Below are positions 31,927-40,898 of a stretch of DNA of 64,000 nt, one piece after another (the stretch's first letter is position 1; the number at the start of each line of letters is the position of its first letter). The DNA is taken from assembly GCA_000720845.1 (NCBI GenBank), contig JODU01000011.1:1-64000 (forward strand), given 5' to 3'. Both the position numbers and the translations under genes were made by a program. Under the pieces are notes generated by a model. The model saw only the letters and a list, made by a program, of their open reading frames with translations. It ran no database searches and was not told the origin of the DNA. This DNA is from Kitasatospora aureofaciens. Its GTDB lineage: Bacteria; Actinomycetota; Actinomycetes; Streptomycetales; Streptomycetaceae.

Positions 31927-33417
31927 CTACACGAACAGGCTCACCACCGCGGCCACCACGAACCCGGCGACCGACAGCACGCTCTCCAGCACCGTCCACG
32001 TCTTGAGGGTGTCCCGCTCGCTGATGCCGAAGTACTTGGCGACCATCCAGAAGCCTCCGTCGTTGACGTGCGAGGCGAAGATGGAGCCGGCCGAGATGGC
32101 CATGATGACCAGGGCGACGAACGCCTGCGAGTGGTCGCCCTCGGCGAGCAGCGGCGCCACGATGCCCGCCGTCGTCACGATGGCCACCGTCGCCGAGCCC
32201 TGCGCGACCCGCAGCACCACGGAGATCAGGTAGGCGAGGACGATCACCGGCAGGCCGACGTCGTTGAAGGTGTCGGAGAGTGCCTGGGCGACGCCGCTGG
32301 CCTTGAGCACGGCGCCGAAGACCCCGCCGGCGCCGACCACCAGCAGGATGTTGCCGACCGGCTTCAGCGAGGCCGTCGAGACGGTCTCCAGGGACTTGCG
32401 GGACCAGCCGCGCCGGATGCCGAGCAGGTAGTAGGCGAGGAGCAGGGCGATGGTCAGGGCGACGAACGGGTTGCCGAAGAACTCGATCACCGAGCGGAGA
32501 GTGGAGGGGTCCAGGGCGATGGAGGAGAAGGTCGCGGCGAGGATCAGGACCAGCGGGGTGCCGATGATGCCGAGGACCGTGCCGAGCGCGACGGGGCTCT
32601 CGGTCGGCGCGACACCGGCCTTGCGCTGCTCCTCGATGACGGCCTGCTTGGCCTCCTCGGCCGCCTCGACCATGTCCTGCGGCACCGGCACGAAGATGCG
32701 TCGGCCGATCCAGGCGGAGAACACCCAGGCGGCGAGGACGGCGGGGATGCCGCAGACGATGCCCATGAGGATGATCCAGCCGAGCTTCACGTTCAGCAGT
32801 CCGGCCGCGGCCACCGGGCCGGGGTGCGGCGGCAGGAAGGCGTGGGTCATGGACAGGCCCGCCAGCAGCGGCAGGCAGTAGAGCAGGATCGACTTGCCGG
32901 AGCGCTTGGCGGCGGCGTAGACGATGGGCGCGAGGACGAAGATGCCCACGTCGAAGAAGACCGGGATGCCGAAGATCAGGCCGGTGAGCCCCATGGCGAG
33001 CGGGGCGCGCTTCTCCCCGAAGAGGCCGAGGAGCCGTGAGGCCAGCACCTGTGCCCCGCCGCTGACTTCGAGGATCGCGCCGAGCATGGTGCCCAGGCCG
33101 ATGATGATGGCGACGTGGCCGAGGATGCCGCCCATCCCGGACTCGATCGTGGAGACGGCGTCCGACTTCTGCACGGTGCCGAAGAGTTCGGTGACCGAGA
33201 GACCGGCGAGCAGGCCGACGGCTATGGAGACGGCGAGCAGCGCGACGAAGGGCTGCAACCGCGCCTTGATGATGAGGAAGAGCAGGAGCGCGATGCCGAT
33301 GGCGGCGACGATCAGCAGACCGGCCGTGCCGTCGATCAGGGTGAGCAGCCCGCCGGTGTGGGGCGGCGTCTCCGGGGCGGCGGCGAACTGGAGAGTTGTA
33401 TAAGACGGACAGGACAT
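31927..33417 (-). CDS. GntP-family gluconate/sugar-acid permease
   Basis: 496 residues, about twelve to fourteen membrane helices. Recognisable GntP family stretches: FGIPVFFDVGIFVLAPIVYA, HAFLPPHPGPVAAAGLLNV and HVNDGGFWMVAKYFGISERD, the last being a family signature near the C-terminus. GntP transporters import gluconate and related sugar or hydroxy acids by proton symport. It is the last gene of a minus-strand unit with KDG-type kinase, IclR regulator and RidA. A 126-base gap precedes it, so it may have an extra promoter. ATG 33417 has an AGAGGA ribosome site. Confidence 0.88.
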   Translation of the reverse strand: MSCPSYTTLQFAAAPETPPHTGGLLTLIDGTAGLLIVAAIGIALLLFLIIKARLQPFVALLAVSIAVGLLAGLSVTELFGTVQKSDAVSTIESGMGGILGHVAIIIGLGTMLGAILEVSGGAQVLASRLLGLFGEKRAPLAMGLTGLIFGIPVFFDVGIFVLAPIVYAAAKRSGKSILLYCLPLLAGLSMTHAFLPPHPGPVAAAGLLNVKLGWIILMGIVCGIPAVLAAWVFSAWIGRRIFVPVPQDMVEAAEEAKQAVIEEQRKAGVAPTESPVALGTVLGIIGTPLVLILAATFSSIALDPSTLRSVIEFFGNPFVALTIALLLAYYLLGIRRGWSRKSLETVSTASLKPVGNILLVVGAGGVFGAVLKASGVAQALSDTFNDVGLPVIVLAYLISVVLRVAQGSATVAIVTTAGIVAPLLAEGDHSQAFVALVIMAISAGSIFASHVNDGGFWMVAKYFGISERDTLKTWTVLESVLSVAGFVVAAVVSLFV

Positions 33418-33543
33418 ACGGGGGTCCTCTGGATAAGTACATGGAGCTTTCGGGCAGGGTGGAGCGCGGCACGGCGCCCCCGGGGGTGAGGGACGCCGTG
33501 CCGTTCACATGCAGATGGTCGGACGGGCGGGGAGGGGGGACGG

Positions 33544-33954
33544 TCAGCCCAGGACGGCGAGCGCGTCGATCTCGATGAGGAGGCCGGCCGGCAGACCGAC
33601 GTACACGGTCGTGCGCGCGGCGGGCGGCTGGGTGAGGCCCTGCTCCTCGAAGTAGGCGTTGTAGATCTCGTTCATCTCGGCGAAGTGGTCCACGTCCGTG
33701 AGGTAGACGCGGATCATCATCACGTCGTCCCAGGAGGCGCCGCCCTCCTCCAGGATCGCCTTGACGTTGGCGAGGGTCTGGAGGGTCTGCTCACGCAGGG
33801 TCGGCCCGGCCGGGGTGGGGGCCTTGCCCTCCTCGTGGGGCAGGAAGCCGACCTGGCCGGCGACCTGGAGGATGTTGCCCTTCTTCACGCCGTGGCTGAA
33901 CTTCGCCGGGGGGACGGTGTGGGTCGCGGGGGTGAGAGCGATCTTGTCGGTCAT
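33544..33954 (-). CDS. ridA: RidA-family enamine/imine deaminase
   Basis: 136 residues, the usual length. RidA trimers hydrolyse reactive enamines and imines such as 2-aminoacrylate released by PLP enzymes. Visible signatures: GNILQVAGQVG, LANVKAILEEGGASWDDVMM, and ARTTVYVGLPAGLLIEIDAL, with the catalytic Arg in ARTT. The start overlaps the IclR stop (ATGA). In this cluster it would deal with the enamine made by the divergent PLP enzyme; substrate inferred from context. Confidence 0.92.
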   Translation of the reverse strand: MTDKIALTPATHTVPPAKFSHGVKKGNILQVAGQVGFLPHEEGKAPTPAGPTLREQTLQTLANVKAILEEGGASWDDVMMIRVYLTDVDHFAEMNEIYNAYFEEQGLTQPPAARTTVYVGLPAGLLIEIDALAVLG

Positions 33955-34715
33955 GCGGTGACTTCCTTGACTGGGGTCCTGCCGGAGTACTCGCCGCTGA
34001 TGGCGTCCGCCGTACGGCGCACCAGCGGGAGCAGGGTGAGGAGTTCCTCGGCGGTGACGACCACGTTCGGCGCGGAGACCGACATGGCGGCGACCACCCG
34101 GCCGTCGGCGCCCCGGATGGGCGCGGCGACGCAGTTGATGGACTCCTCGTGGCCACCGAGGTCGGTGGCCCAGCCCTGTTCGCGCACCTTGGCGAGTTCC
34201 TTGAGGAACCCGTCGGCGTTCGGTGTCGAACGGGCCGTGTACATGGGGTAGTCGAGCTGCTCGGCCACGGCCCGCCGCTCGTTCTCGGGGAGGTCGGCGA
34301 GCAGCAGCTTGGCGACGGCCGCGACGGTGATGGCGACGGGCTTGCCGATCCGGGAGTACATGCGGACCGGGTAGCGGCTCTCGACCTTGTCGATGTAGAG
34401 GACCTCGTCCTCCTCGTGGACGGCGAGGTGGACGGTGTGTCCGACCTGTTCGTTGAGGCGTACGAGGTGGGGGTGGGCGATCTCGCGGACGTCGAGGTTC
34501 TCCATCGCCTCCTGGGCGAGGGAGATCAGCCGGGCGCCCAGGCGGTAGCGCTGGTCGGACTGGCGGTAGACGAAGCCGTGTTCGTGGAGGGTGCGCAGCA
34601 GGCGCAGGGCCGTGGACTTGTGCACGTCCAGGCGTTCGGCGACCCGGCCCAGGTCGGCGGGGCCCTCGGCGAGCAGCGGCAGGATGCTGAGCGCGCGGTC
34701 GACGGTCTGACTCAT
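33951..34715 (-). CDS. IclR-family transcriptional regulator
   Basis: 254 residues: winged helix at the N-terminus (RVAERLDVHKSTALRLLRTL, HGFVYRQSDQRYRLGARLIS) and the IclR effector domain (GHTVHLAVHEEDEVLYIDKV; ESINCVAAPIRGADGRVVAA). ATG 34715 overlaps the kinase stop as ATGA, and its own stop overlaps RidA. IclR proteins bind inverted repeats and sense small acids. The 7-5-7 palindrome at 35974-35992, before the divergent genes, is the obvious candidate operator. Confidence 0.93.
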   Translation of the reverse strand: MSQTVDRALSILPLLAEGPADLGRVAERLDVHKSTALRLLRTLHEHGFVYRQSDQRYRLGARLISLAQEAMENLDVREIAHPHLVRLNEQVGHTVHLAVHEEDEVLYIDKVESRYPVRMYSRIGKPVAITVAAVAKLLLADLPENERRAVAEQLDYPMYTARSTPNADGFLKELAKVREQGWATDLGGHEESINCVAAPIRGADGRVVAAMSVSAPNVVVTAEELLTLLPLVRRTADAISGEYSGRTPVKEVTA

Positions 34716-35773
34716 GGCGTACGTACCTCCTCGTCGGCCCCTCGGACGTCCTGTGTCCAGCCGGGGCCGAGTCGCAGTCTCCCCCACGCGCCGTCGTCGA
34801 GGGCGGCCAGTCGGTCGGCGTGGTCGCGGGCGGGGGGTGTCGCCAGGTCGCCGGGGACGGTGAGGGCAGCGGCGGCCATGAGGTGCCCGTGGCGCAGGCG
34901 CTCGCGTACGGGCAGTCCGCGCAGGGTGGCGGAGAGGAACCCGGCGGCGAAGGCGTCGCCCGCGCCGACGGCGGCGACGACGTCGACGGTGAGCGCGGGG
35001 ACGGAGGTGACCTCGTCGCCGGTCCCGGCGGTGCGGTGGAAGGCGGTGGCGCCGCTCGCGCCCTGCTTGACGACGAGCAGCTCGGGTTCGGGCAGCGCGG
35101 CGCGTACGGCCTCGGGACCGCCCAGCCCCCAGGCCTCGTCCTCGCCGACGAAGACCAGGTCGGCGCCGCGGGCCAGTTCGAGGAGCACCTCGGGGCCGTG
35201 CCCGTGACCGGCGTCGCGCCACAGGCCGGGGCGGTGGTTGACGTCGAAGGAGACGAGAGGGCGACCGGGGCGGCGGGCGGTCAGCTCGCGCATCAGGCCG
35301 AGGCAGTCGGCGGAGAGCGCGGGGGTGATGCCGGACAGGTGCAGGACGCGGCCGGAGCGGATGGCGTCCAGGTCCATGGTGTCGACGGACATCGCGGAGG
35401 CCGCGGAGCCCGCCCGGTAGTACGCCACCTCGTGGGCGTCGGTGGCCCGGTCCCCGGCGGTGCGGAAGTAGATGCCGGTCGGGCGTGCGGGGTCGCGGCG
35501 CACGGCGGAGACGTCGACGCCGTAGGCGCCGATCGCCTCGACGAGGTGGTCGCCGAAGCCGTCGGCGCCGACCCGGCCGACCCAGCGGGCGGAGTGTCCG
35601 GCGGCGGCGAGCACGCAGGCCAGGTTGGACTCGGCACCGCCGATGGCCCGGTCGAAGGAGGGAACGTCGGCGAGGCGCCCGGGGCGGGAGGGAAGGAAGG
35701 TGACCATGGACTCGCCGAGCGCGACGACGTCCACGACGTCGGGGGCGGTGCTGGTTCGTCCGATGGCGGTCAC
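34712..35773 (-). CDS. PfkB-family sugar kinase, 2-keto-3-deoxygluconate-kinase-like
   Basis: 353 residues from GTG 35773; the longer upstream frame is repeat-derived and unlike a protein. PfkB features: VVALGESMVTFLPSRPGRL, FDRAIGGAESNLACVLAAAG, IYFRTAG, which matches the IYFRE stretch of KDG kinases, and the C-terminal VDVVAAVGAGDAFAAGFLSA with catalytic Asp. Expected reaction: 2-dehydro-3-deoxygluconate to KDPG with ATP; fructokinase-like activity is an alternative. First gene of the unit kinase-IclR-RidA-GntP. No KDPG aldolase lies in the window. Confidence 0.83.
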   Translation of the reverse strand: MTAIGRTSTAPDVVDVVALGESMVTFLPSRPGRLADVPSFDRAIGGAESNLACVLAAAGHSARWVGRVGADGFGDHLVEAIGAYGVDVSAVRRDPARPTGIYFRTAGDRATDAHEVAYYRAGSAASAMSVDTMDLDAIRSGRVLHLSGITPALSADCLGLMRELTARRPGRPLVSFDVNHRPGLWRDAGHGHGPEVLLELARGADLVFVGEDEAWGLGGPEAVRAALPEPELLVVKQGASGATAFHRTAGTGDEVTSVPALTVDVVAAVGAGDAFAAGFLSATLRGLPVRERLRHGHLMAAAALTVPGDLATPPARDHADRLAALDDGAWGRLRLGPGWTQDVRGADEEVRTP

Positions 35774-35809
35774 GATGGTGGGGGCTCCTCGTCTGGCGTC
35801 GTCGCGCGG

Positions 35810-35884
35810 TCCGGGTCGTCCGGATCGTCCGGATCGTCGGGCCGTCCGGATCTTCCGGTCGTCCGGGCCGTCCGGCTCGTCCTG
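35810..35884. repeat. Imperfect 9-base tandem repeats (TCGTCCGGA)
   Basis: About eight imperfect copies of the nonamer TCGTCCGGA run head to tail in the leader of the kinase gene, 37-110 bases upstream of its start. Copies near 35825-35840 are exact; outer ones differ by one or two bases. Such arrays can change copy number by slippage. Confidence 0.65.
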
Positions 35885-35973
35885 CGTCTCGTCTTCGCGT
35901 CCCGCGGGCGGCGGCTCCGTTGACCCCGCGTTCGCCGAGATGTTAGACAGCACTAAGCGATATACGCAATGGT

Positions 35974-35992
35974 CGTTGCAGAGTTTGCAACG
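35974..35992. promoter_or_regulatory. Perfect 7-5-7 inverted repeat, candidate IclR operator
   Basis: CGTTGCA-GAGTT-TGCAACG is a perfect palindrome 20 bases before the start of the divergent PLP-enzyme gene at 36013. IclR-type regulators bind palindromes of this size, and an IclR gene lies in the divergent unit. Its position just upstream of the ribosome site suggests repression of the plus-strand genes. Confidence 0.65.
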
Positions 35993-36012
35993 CATCAGAC
36001 CAGGGAGGCTCC

Positions 36013-37308
36013 ATGGCCCTCGACTCCGGCCCCGCCACCGGCCGCGACGCTCTCGCCAAGCTGGCCGAGGAGCACGTCGACCACCGCTTCAAGGGCCTCC
36101 CGCCGGACGCGTACGGTCTGACCGTCGCCGAGTTGGCCGGACAGCGCCGCAACCTCTTCACCGGCGGTTTCACCTCTCCCGTCCTCGCGCTGTCCGCCGA
36201 GCGCCTGGAGCACAACCTGAAGCTCATGGAGACGTACTCCGCCCGGCACGGCCTCGCCTTCGCGCCGCACGGCAAGACCTCCATGGCCCCGCAGCTCTTC
36301 CACCGCCAGATCGAGCACGGCGCCTGGGGCATCACGCTCGCCGTGCCGCACCAGGTACGGGTGGCGCGGGCCTTCGGCATCCAGCGTGTCTTCCTGGCCA
36401 ACGAACTGGTCGACGCCGCCGCCCTGCGCTGGATCTCCGCCGAGCTGGACGCCGACCCCGACTTCCGCTTCGTCTGCTACGTCGACTCCGTGCGCGGCGC
36501 GGAGCTGATGGACGCCGCCCTGACGGACGCGGGCGCCGTCCGGCCGCTGGACGTCGTGGTCGAGCTGGGCGCCGGTGAGGGTGCCCGGACCGGTGTGCGC
36601 ACCGAGGCCGAGTGCGCGGCGGTCGCCGACGCGGTGGCCGGGGCGCGGACCCTGCGGCTGGCCGGGGTCGCCGGGTACGAGGGCGAGGTGCCGGACGCCG
36701 ACCCGGAGCGCGTGCACGCGTGGCTGCGGCGGCTGGTCGCGCTGGCCGTCGACTTCGACAAGGCGGGGCGGTTCGACGGGCTGGACGACATCGTGCTGAG
36801 CGCGGGCGGCAGCGCCTGGTTCGACGCGGTGGCCGACGTGTTCGCCGAGGTTCCCGGCCTCTCCCGGCCCGTGCTGAAGCTGCTGCGCTCGGGCGCGTAC
36901 GTCTCCCACGACGACGGCCACTACCGCGAACTGACCCCCTTCAACCGGGTCCCCCAGGAGGGCGCCCTGGAGCCCGCCTTCCGGCTGTGGAGCCAGGTCG
37001 TCTCCCGTCCCTCCCCCGAGCAGGCGTTCACCAACGCGGGCAAACGGGACGCTGCGTACGACCTGCACCTGCCCTTCGCCCAGGTGGTGCGCCGCGACGG
37101 CGTGGAGCGCCCGGCCACCGGCATCGAGGTGACCGGCCTGTCCGACCAGCACGCCTGGCTGCGCACGACCGGGGAGGCGGACCTGGAGGTCGGCGACTGG
37201 CTCGGGACGGGCCTGTCCCACCCGTGCACCTCCTTCGACAAGTGGCAGCTGATCCCGGTCGCCGAGGCGGACGGGACGGTCGTCGACTACATCCGCACGT
37301 TCTTCTAG
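36013..37308 (+). CDS. Fold-type III PLP enzyme, D-serine dehydratase/D-threonine aldolase-like
   Basis: 431 residues. The PLP lysine lies in FAPHGKTSMAPQL (residue 93 region), the HGKT motif of the alanine-racemase-fold family. The C-terminal DSD-like domain has LRSGAYVSHDD and the metal pair SHPC (with DQHAWL before it), matching the Zn-binding His and Cys of eukaryotic-type D-serine dehydratase. The family removes ammonia or cleaves D-beta-hydroxy-amino acids; D-glucosaminate is another possible substrate given the neighbours. ATG 36013 follows GGGAGG. First gene of the plus-strand pair with the deacylase, 21 bases apart, and controlled by the palindrome upstream. Confidence 0.85.
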   Translation: MALDSGPATGRDALAKLAEEHVDHRFKGLPPDAYGLTVAELAGQRRNLFTGGFTSPVLALSAERLEHNLKLMETYSARHGLAFAPHGKTSMAPQLFHRQIEHGAWGITLAVPHQVRVARAFGIQRVFLANELVDAAALRWISAELDADPDFRFVCYVDSVRGAELMDAALTDAGAVRPLDVVVELGAGEGARTGVRTEAECAAVADAVAGARTLRLAGVAGYEGEVPDADPERVHAWLRRLVALAVDFDKAGRFDGLDDIVLSAGGSAWFDAVADVFAEVPGLSRPVLKLLRSGAYVSHDDGHYRELTPFNRVPQEGALEPAFRLWSQVVSRPSPEQAFTNAGKRDAAYDLHLPFAQVVRRDGVERPATGIEVTGLSDQHAWLRTTGEADLEVGDWLGTGLSHPCTSFDKWQLIPVAEADGTVVDYIRTFF

Positions 37309-37329
37309 AGAAGCCAGGAGGAGCCAGGC

Positions 37330-38952
37330 ATGGAAGAGCTGGTCATCAGGGACGCCGACGTCGTGGACGGCTCCGGCGCCGACTCCTACCGCGCCGACGT
37401 CGTGGTCGACGGCGGCCGGATCGTCTCGATCGTCAAGGAGGCGGCGGCCGCCGGCTGCCAGCGCCCGAAGGCGCGCCGCGAGCTGGACGCCGAGGGCCTG
37501 GTCCTCTCCCCCGGCTTCATCGACATGCACGCCCACAGCGACCTGGCGCTGCTGCGGGACCCCGACCACAGCGCCAAGGCCGCGCAGGGCGTGACCCTGG
37601 AGGTCATCGGCCAGGACGGGCTGTCGTACGCGCCGGTCGACGACCGCACCCTCGGCGAGGTGCGCCGCGCGATCGCCGGGTGGAACGGCTCGGGCGACGA
37701 CATCGACTTCGACTGGCGGTCGGTCGGCGAGTACCTGGACCGGCTGGACGAGGGCATCGCGGTCAACGCCGCCTACCTGATCCCGCAGGGCACGGTGCGC
37801 GCCCTCGCCGTCGGCTGGGACGACCGGGAGGCGACCGGGTCGGAGCTGGAGCACATGCGGCGCCTGGTCGCCGAGGGCCTGGAGCAGGGCGCGGTCGGCA
37901 TGTCGTCCGGGCTGACGTACACGCCCGGCATGTACGCCAAGGACGCCGAGCTGACCGAGCTGTGCCGGGTGGTGGCGTCGTACGGCGGCTACTACTGCCC
38001 GCACCACCGCTCCTACGGCGCCGGGGCCCTCAAGGCGTACGAGGAGATGGTGGAGCTGACCCGGGAGGCGGGCTGTCCCCTCCACCTCGCCCACGCCACG
38101 ATGAACTTCGGCGTGAACAAGGGCAAGGCGCCCGAGCTGCTGACCCTGCTCGACGAGGCGCTGGCCGGCGGCGCCGACATCACGCTCGACACCTACCCGT
38201 ACACCCCCGGCTGCACCACCCTCGTGGCGCTGCTGCCGAGCTGGGCGAGCGAGGGCGGCCCGGAGCAGATCATGAAGCGGCTGGCGGACGACGGCACCGC
38301 CGAGCGCATCCGGCACCACATGGAGGAGCTGGGCTCCGACGGCTCGCACGGCGTGCCCATGGAGTGGGAGACGATCGAGATCTCCGGCACGGGCGACCCG
38401 GCGCTCGCGGAGTACGTGGGCCGTACGGTGCTGGAGTCGGCGCGGCTGCGCGGCGAGAGCCCGTGGACGACCGTCCGGCACCTGCTGCTGGCCGACCGGC
38501 TGGCGCCGACCATCCTCCAGCACGTCGGCCACGAGGAGAACGTGCGCGCGATCATGCGGCACCGGGTGCACACCGGCGGCTCGGACGGCATCCTCCAGGG
38601 CGCCAAGCCGCACCCGCGCGCCTACGGCACCTTCCCGCACTACCTGGGGCACTACGTGCGCGAGCTGGGCGTGCTCCCGCTGGAGGAGTGCGTCGCCCAC
38701 CTCACCTCGCGCCCGGCGGCCCGGCTGCGGCTGGCGGACCGGGGTCTGGTCCGCGAGGGGTACCGGGCCGACCTGGTGCTCTTCGACCCGGCGACGGTCG
38801 CGGCGGGCAGCACGTTCGCGGAGCCCCGGGTGCTGCCGACGGGCATCCCGTACGTGCTGGTCGACGGGCGGTTCGTGATGGAGGACGGGCGGCGCACGGA
38901 CGTGCTGGCGGGGCGGTCGGTGCGGCGGTCCCCGTACGGGGCCGCGCGGTGA
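37330..38952 (+). CDS. N-acyl-D-amino-acid deacylase (amidohydrolase family)
   Basis: 540 residues, typical length. Amidohydrolase-barrel marks: GFIDMHAHSDLALL with the HxH metal ligands, SYGAGALKAY, CPLHLAHATMNFG, ILQHVGHEENVRAIM and GSDGILQGAKPHPRAYGTFP, plus a C-terminal composite-domain return (YVLVDGRFVMEDGRRT). The family removes the acyl group from N-acyl-D-amino acids using one or two zinc ions. Product feeds the PLP enzyme encoded just upstream. A strong ribosome site, AGGAGGAGCC, precedes ATG 37330. An N-acetyl-amino-sugar acid is an alternative substrate in this context. Confidence 0.88.
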   Translation: MEELVIRDADVVDGSGADSYRADVVVDGGRIVSIVKEAAAAGCQRPKARRELDAEGLVLSPGFIDMHAHSDLALLRDPDHSAKAAQGVTLEVIGQDGLSYAPVDDRTLGEVRRAIAGWNGSGDDIDFDWRSVGEYLDRLDEGIAVNAAYLIPQGTVRALAVGWDDREATGSELEHMRRLVAEGLEQGAVGMSSGLTYTPGMYAKDAELTELCRVVASYGGYYCPHHRSYGAGALKAYEEMVELTREAGCPLHLAHATMNFGVNKGKAPELLTLLDEALAGGADITLDTYPYTPGCTTLVALLPSWASEGGPEQIMKRLADDGTAERIRHHMEELGSDGSHGVPMEWETIEISGTGDPALAEYVGRTVLESARLRGESPWTTVRHLLLADRLAPTILQHVGHEENVRAIMRHRVHTGGSDGILQGAKPHPRAYGTFPHYLGHYVRELGVLPLEECVAHLTSRPAARLRLADRGLVREGYRADLVLFDPATVAAGSTFAEPRVLPTGIPYVLVDGRFVMEDGRRTDVLAGRSVRRSPYGAAR

Positions 38953-39050
38953 CCCGACGACGGGCGAGTGACGAAACCCACCCAAACCGCATGTCTCAAG
39001 TGGCGGATAACACGAGCCGTGGAACGTAACCGGGTCGTAAGCTCACGGAC

Positions 39051-40262
39051 ATGCAGGTGATCCAGTCGACCAAGCTCGCCAACGTCTGTTACGAGATCCG
39101 GGGCCCGGTGCTCGAGGAGGCCATGCGGCTGGAGGCGGCCGGGCACCGCATCCTGAAGCTGAACACCGGCAACCCGGCCGCCTTCGGCTTCGAATGCCCG
39201 CCGGAGATCCTGGAGGACATCCTCCGCAACGTCTCCACGGCGCACGGCTACGGCGACGCCAAGGGCCTGCTGGCGGCGCGCCGGGCGGTCGTCATGCACA
39301 ACCAGACCCTCGGCATCGAGACGGACGTCGAGCACGTCTTCATCGGCAACGGCGTCTCCGAGCTGATCGTGATGGCGATGCAGGGCCTGCTGGACGACGG
39401 CGACGAGGTACTCGTCCCGGCGCCCGACTACCCGCTGTGGACGGCCGCCGTCTCACTGTCCGGCGGCACCGCGGTGCACTACCGCTGCGACGAGCAGTCC
39501 GACTGGATGCCCGACCTCGCGGACGTGGAGCGGAAGATCACCGACCGCACCAAGGCGCTCGTCGTCATCAACCCGAACAACCCCACGGGCGCGGTGTACG
39601 ACGAGGCGATGCTGCGCGGCCTGACCGACATCGCCCGCCGCCACAACCTGCTGGTCTGCTCCGACGAGATCTACGACAAGATCCTGTACGACGAGGCCAC
39701 GCACACCCCGACCGCCGCGATCGCGCCGGACCTGCTCACGCTCACCTTCAACGGCATGTCGAAGGCGTACCGGGTGGCCGGCTACCGGGTCGGGTGGATG
39801 TCGATCTCGGGGCCGCGCGCGCACGCCGAGTCCTACATCGAGGGCCTGACGATCCTGGCGAACATGCGTCTGTGCGCCAACATGCCGGGCCAGCACGGCG
39901 TGGTCGCGGCGCTCAGCGGGCGGCAGACCATCAACGAACTGGTGCTGCCCGGCGGTCGGCTGCGCGAGCAGCGGGACGCCGCCCACGAGGCGCTGACCAG
40001 CATTCCCGGTGTGACCTGTGTGAAGCCGAAGGGCGCGCTGTACCTCTTCCCGCGGCTCGACCCCAAGGTCTTCAAGATCAAGGACGACCGGCGCATGGTC
40101 CTGGACCTGCTGCGCCAGGAGAAGATCATGGTCGTCCAGGGCACCGGGTTCAACTGGCCCGAGCCCGACCACTTCCGGGTGGTGACCCTGCCGACGGCCG
40201 TGGACCTGCGCGAGGCCGTGAACCGGATCGGGAACTTCCTGGACGGCTACGGCCAGCCCTGA
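39051..40262 (+). CDS. Aminotransferase, alanine-type (AlaA/AlaT-like), class I
   Basis: 403 residues. PLP aminotransferase class I features: LNTGNPAAFGF, VINPNNPTGAVYDEA, SDEIYDKILYD and NGMSKAYRVAGYRVGWMSIS, where the Lys of SKA binds PLP. The SKAYRVAGYRVGW stretch and length fit the AlaA glutamate-pyruvate group. It transfers amino groups between alanine and 2-oxoglutarate in core metabolism. The ribosome site before ATG 39051 is poor (gtaagctcacggac), so the mRNA may be leaderless or the start slightly different. Stands alone between the deacylase and the small hypothetical gene. Confidence 0.88.
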   Translation: MQVIQSTKLANVCYEIRGPVLEEAMRLEAAGHRILKLNTGNPAAFGFECPPEILEDILRNVSTAHGYGDAKGLLAARRAVVMHNQTLGIETDVEHVFIGNGVSELIVMAMQGLLDDGDEVLVPAPDYPLWTAAVSLSGGTAVHYRCDEQSDWMPDLADVERKITDRTKALVVINPNNPTGAVYDEAMLRGLTDIARRHNLLVCSDEIYDKILYDEATHTPTAAIAPDLLTLTFNGMSKAYRVAGYRVGWMSISGPRAHAESYIEGLTILANMRLCANMPGQHGVVAALSGRQTINELVLPGGRLREQRDAAHEALTSIPGVTCVKPKGALYLFPRLDPKVFKIKDDRRMVLDLLRQEKIMVVQGTGFNWPEPDHFRVVTLPTAVDLREAVNRIGNFLDGYGQP

Positions 40263-40387
40263 GCCACGCCCGCTCCCGAGTCACGGACGTTCGACCACCG
40301 CCGTTTCCGCGTCGTGTCCTGAACCCCGTCAACTTTAGATTGAATCCAATGTAGGATGGTTTCCTGAACCACTCAGGAGGCCATCCC

Positions 40388-40810
40388 ATGTACGAGCCGA
40401 TCCGCAGCAAGTCGGTCCACAGCACGATGGCCGACGGCACCCCCGACTTCCCCCACCGGTCCCGGGACGAGGAGCTGGACATCCAGCTCGCGGGCCATCT
40501 CGCCGCACTGCTCGCCGTCACGGACGAGCTGCGCGCACTGGCACCCGACACCGGCCTGGACACCGCCGCCGACCGGCTCGCCGAGCAGGTGACCCGGCTG
40601 CGGGGAGGTCAGGCGCCGGCCCGCCTCCAGGTGGCCGCCGCCCGTCCGGAGCCGCGTCCGGCGGCCCTGCACCGGCGGGCGCACACCCTGGCGGCCCGCG
40701 CCCTGGTGGTCGCGGCCTCCCGCGCCGACACGGCGGTGGCGATCCTGACCGCCGAGCGCATGGACGCGCACTCCGCCGCCCTGGAACCGCGCGAGCTCGC
40801 GGCCCGCTGA
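40388..40810 (+). CDS. Conserved hypothetical helical protein
   Basis: 140 residues, mostly predicted helix, with no signal peptide, membrane segment or recognised motif; rich in Ala, Arg and Leu (DIQLAGHLAALLAVTDELRA; ARALVVAASRADTAVAILTA). A strong ribosome site (CAGGAGG) precedes ATG 40388. The 126-base upstream region is unusually AT-rich (aactttagattgaatccaat at 40330-40349), indicating a promoter. Function unknown. Confidence 0.7.
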   Translation: MYEPIRSKSVHSTMADGTPDFPHRSRDEELDIQLAGHLAALLAVTDELRALAPDTGLDTAADRLAEQVTRLRGGQAPARLQVAAARPEPRPAALHRRAHTLAARALVVAASRADTAVAILTAERMDAHSAALEPRELAAR

Positions 40811-40898
40811 GCCCTCCCGGGCCCCACGTACGGCCCCGGTCCGCGCGCACCCGCAGCGACGCGCGGACCGGGCGCCACACATCCCACCGTCCGGCGGG

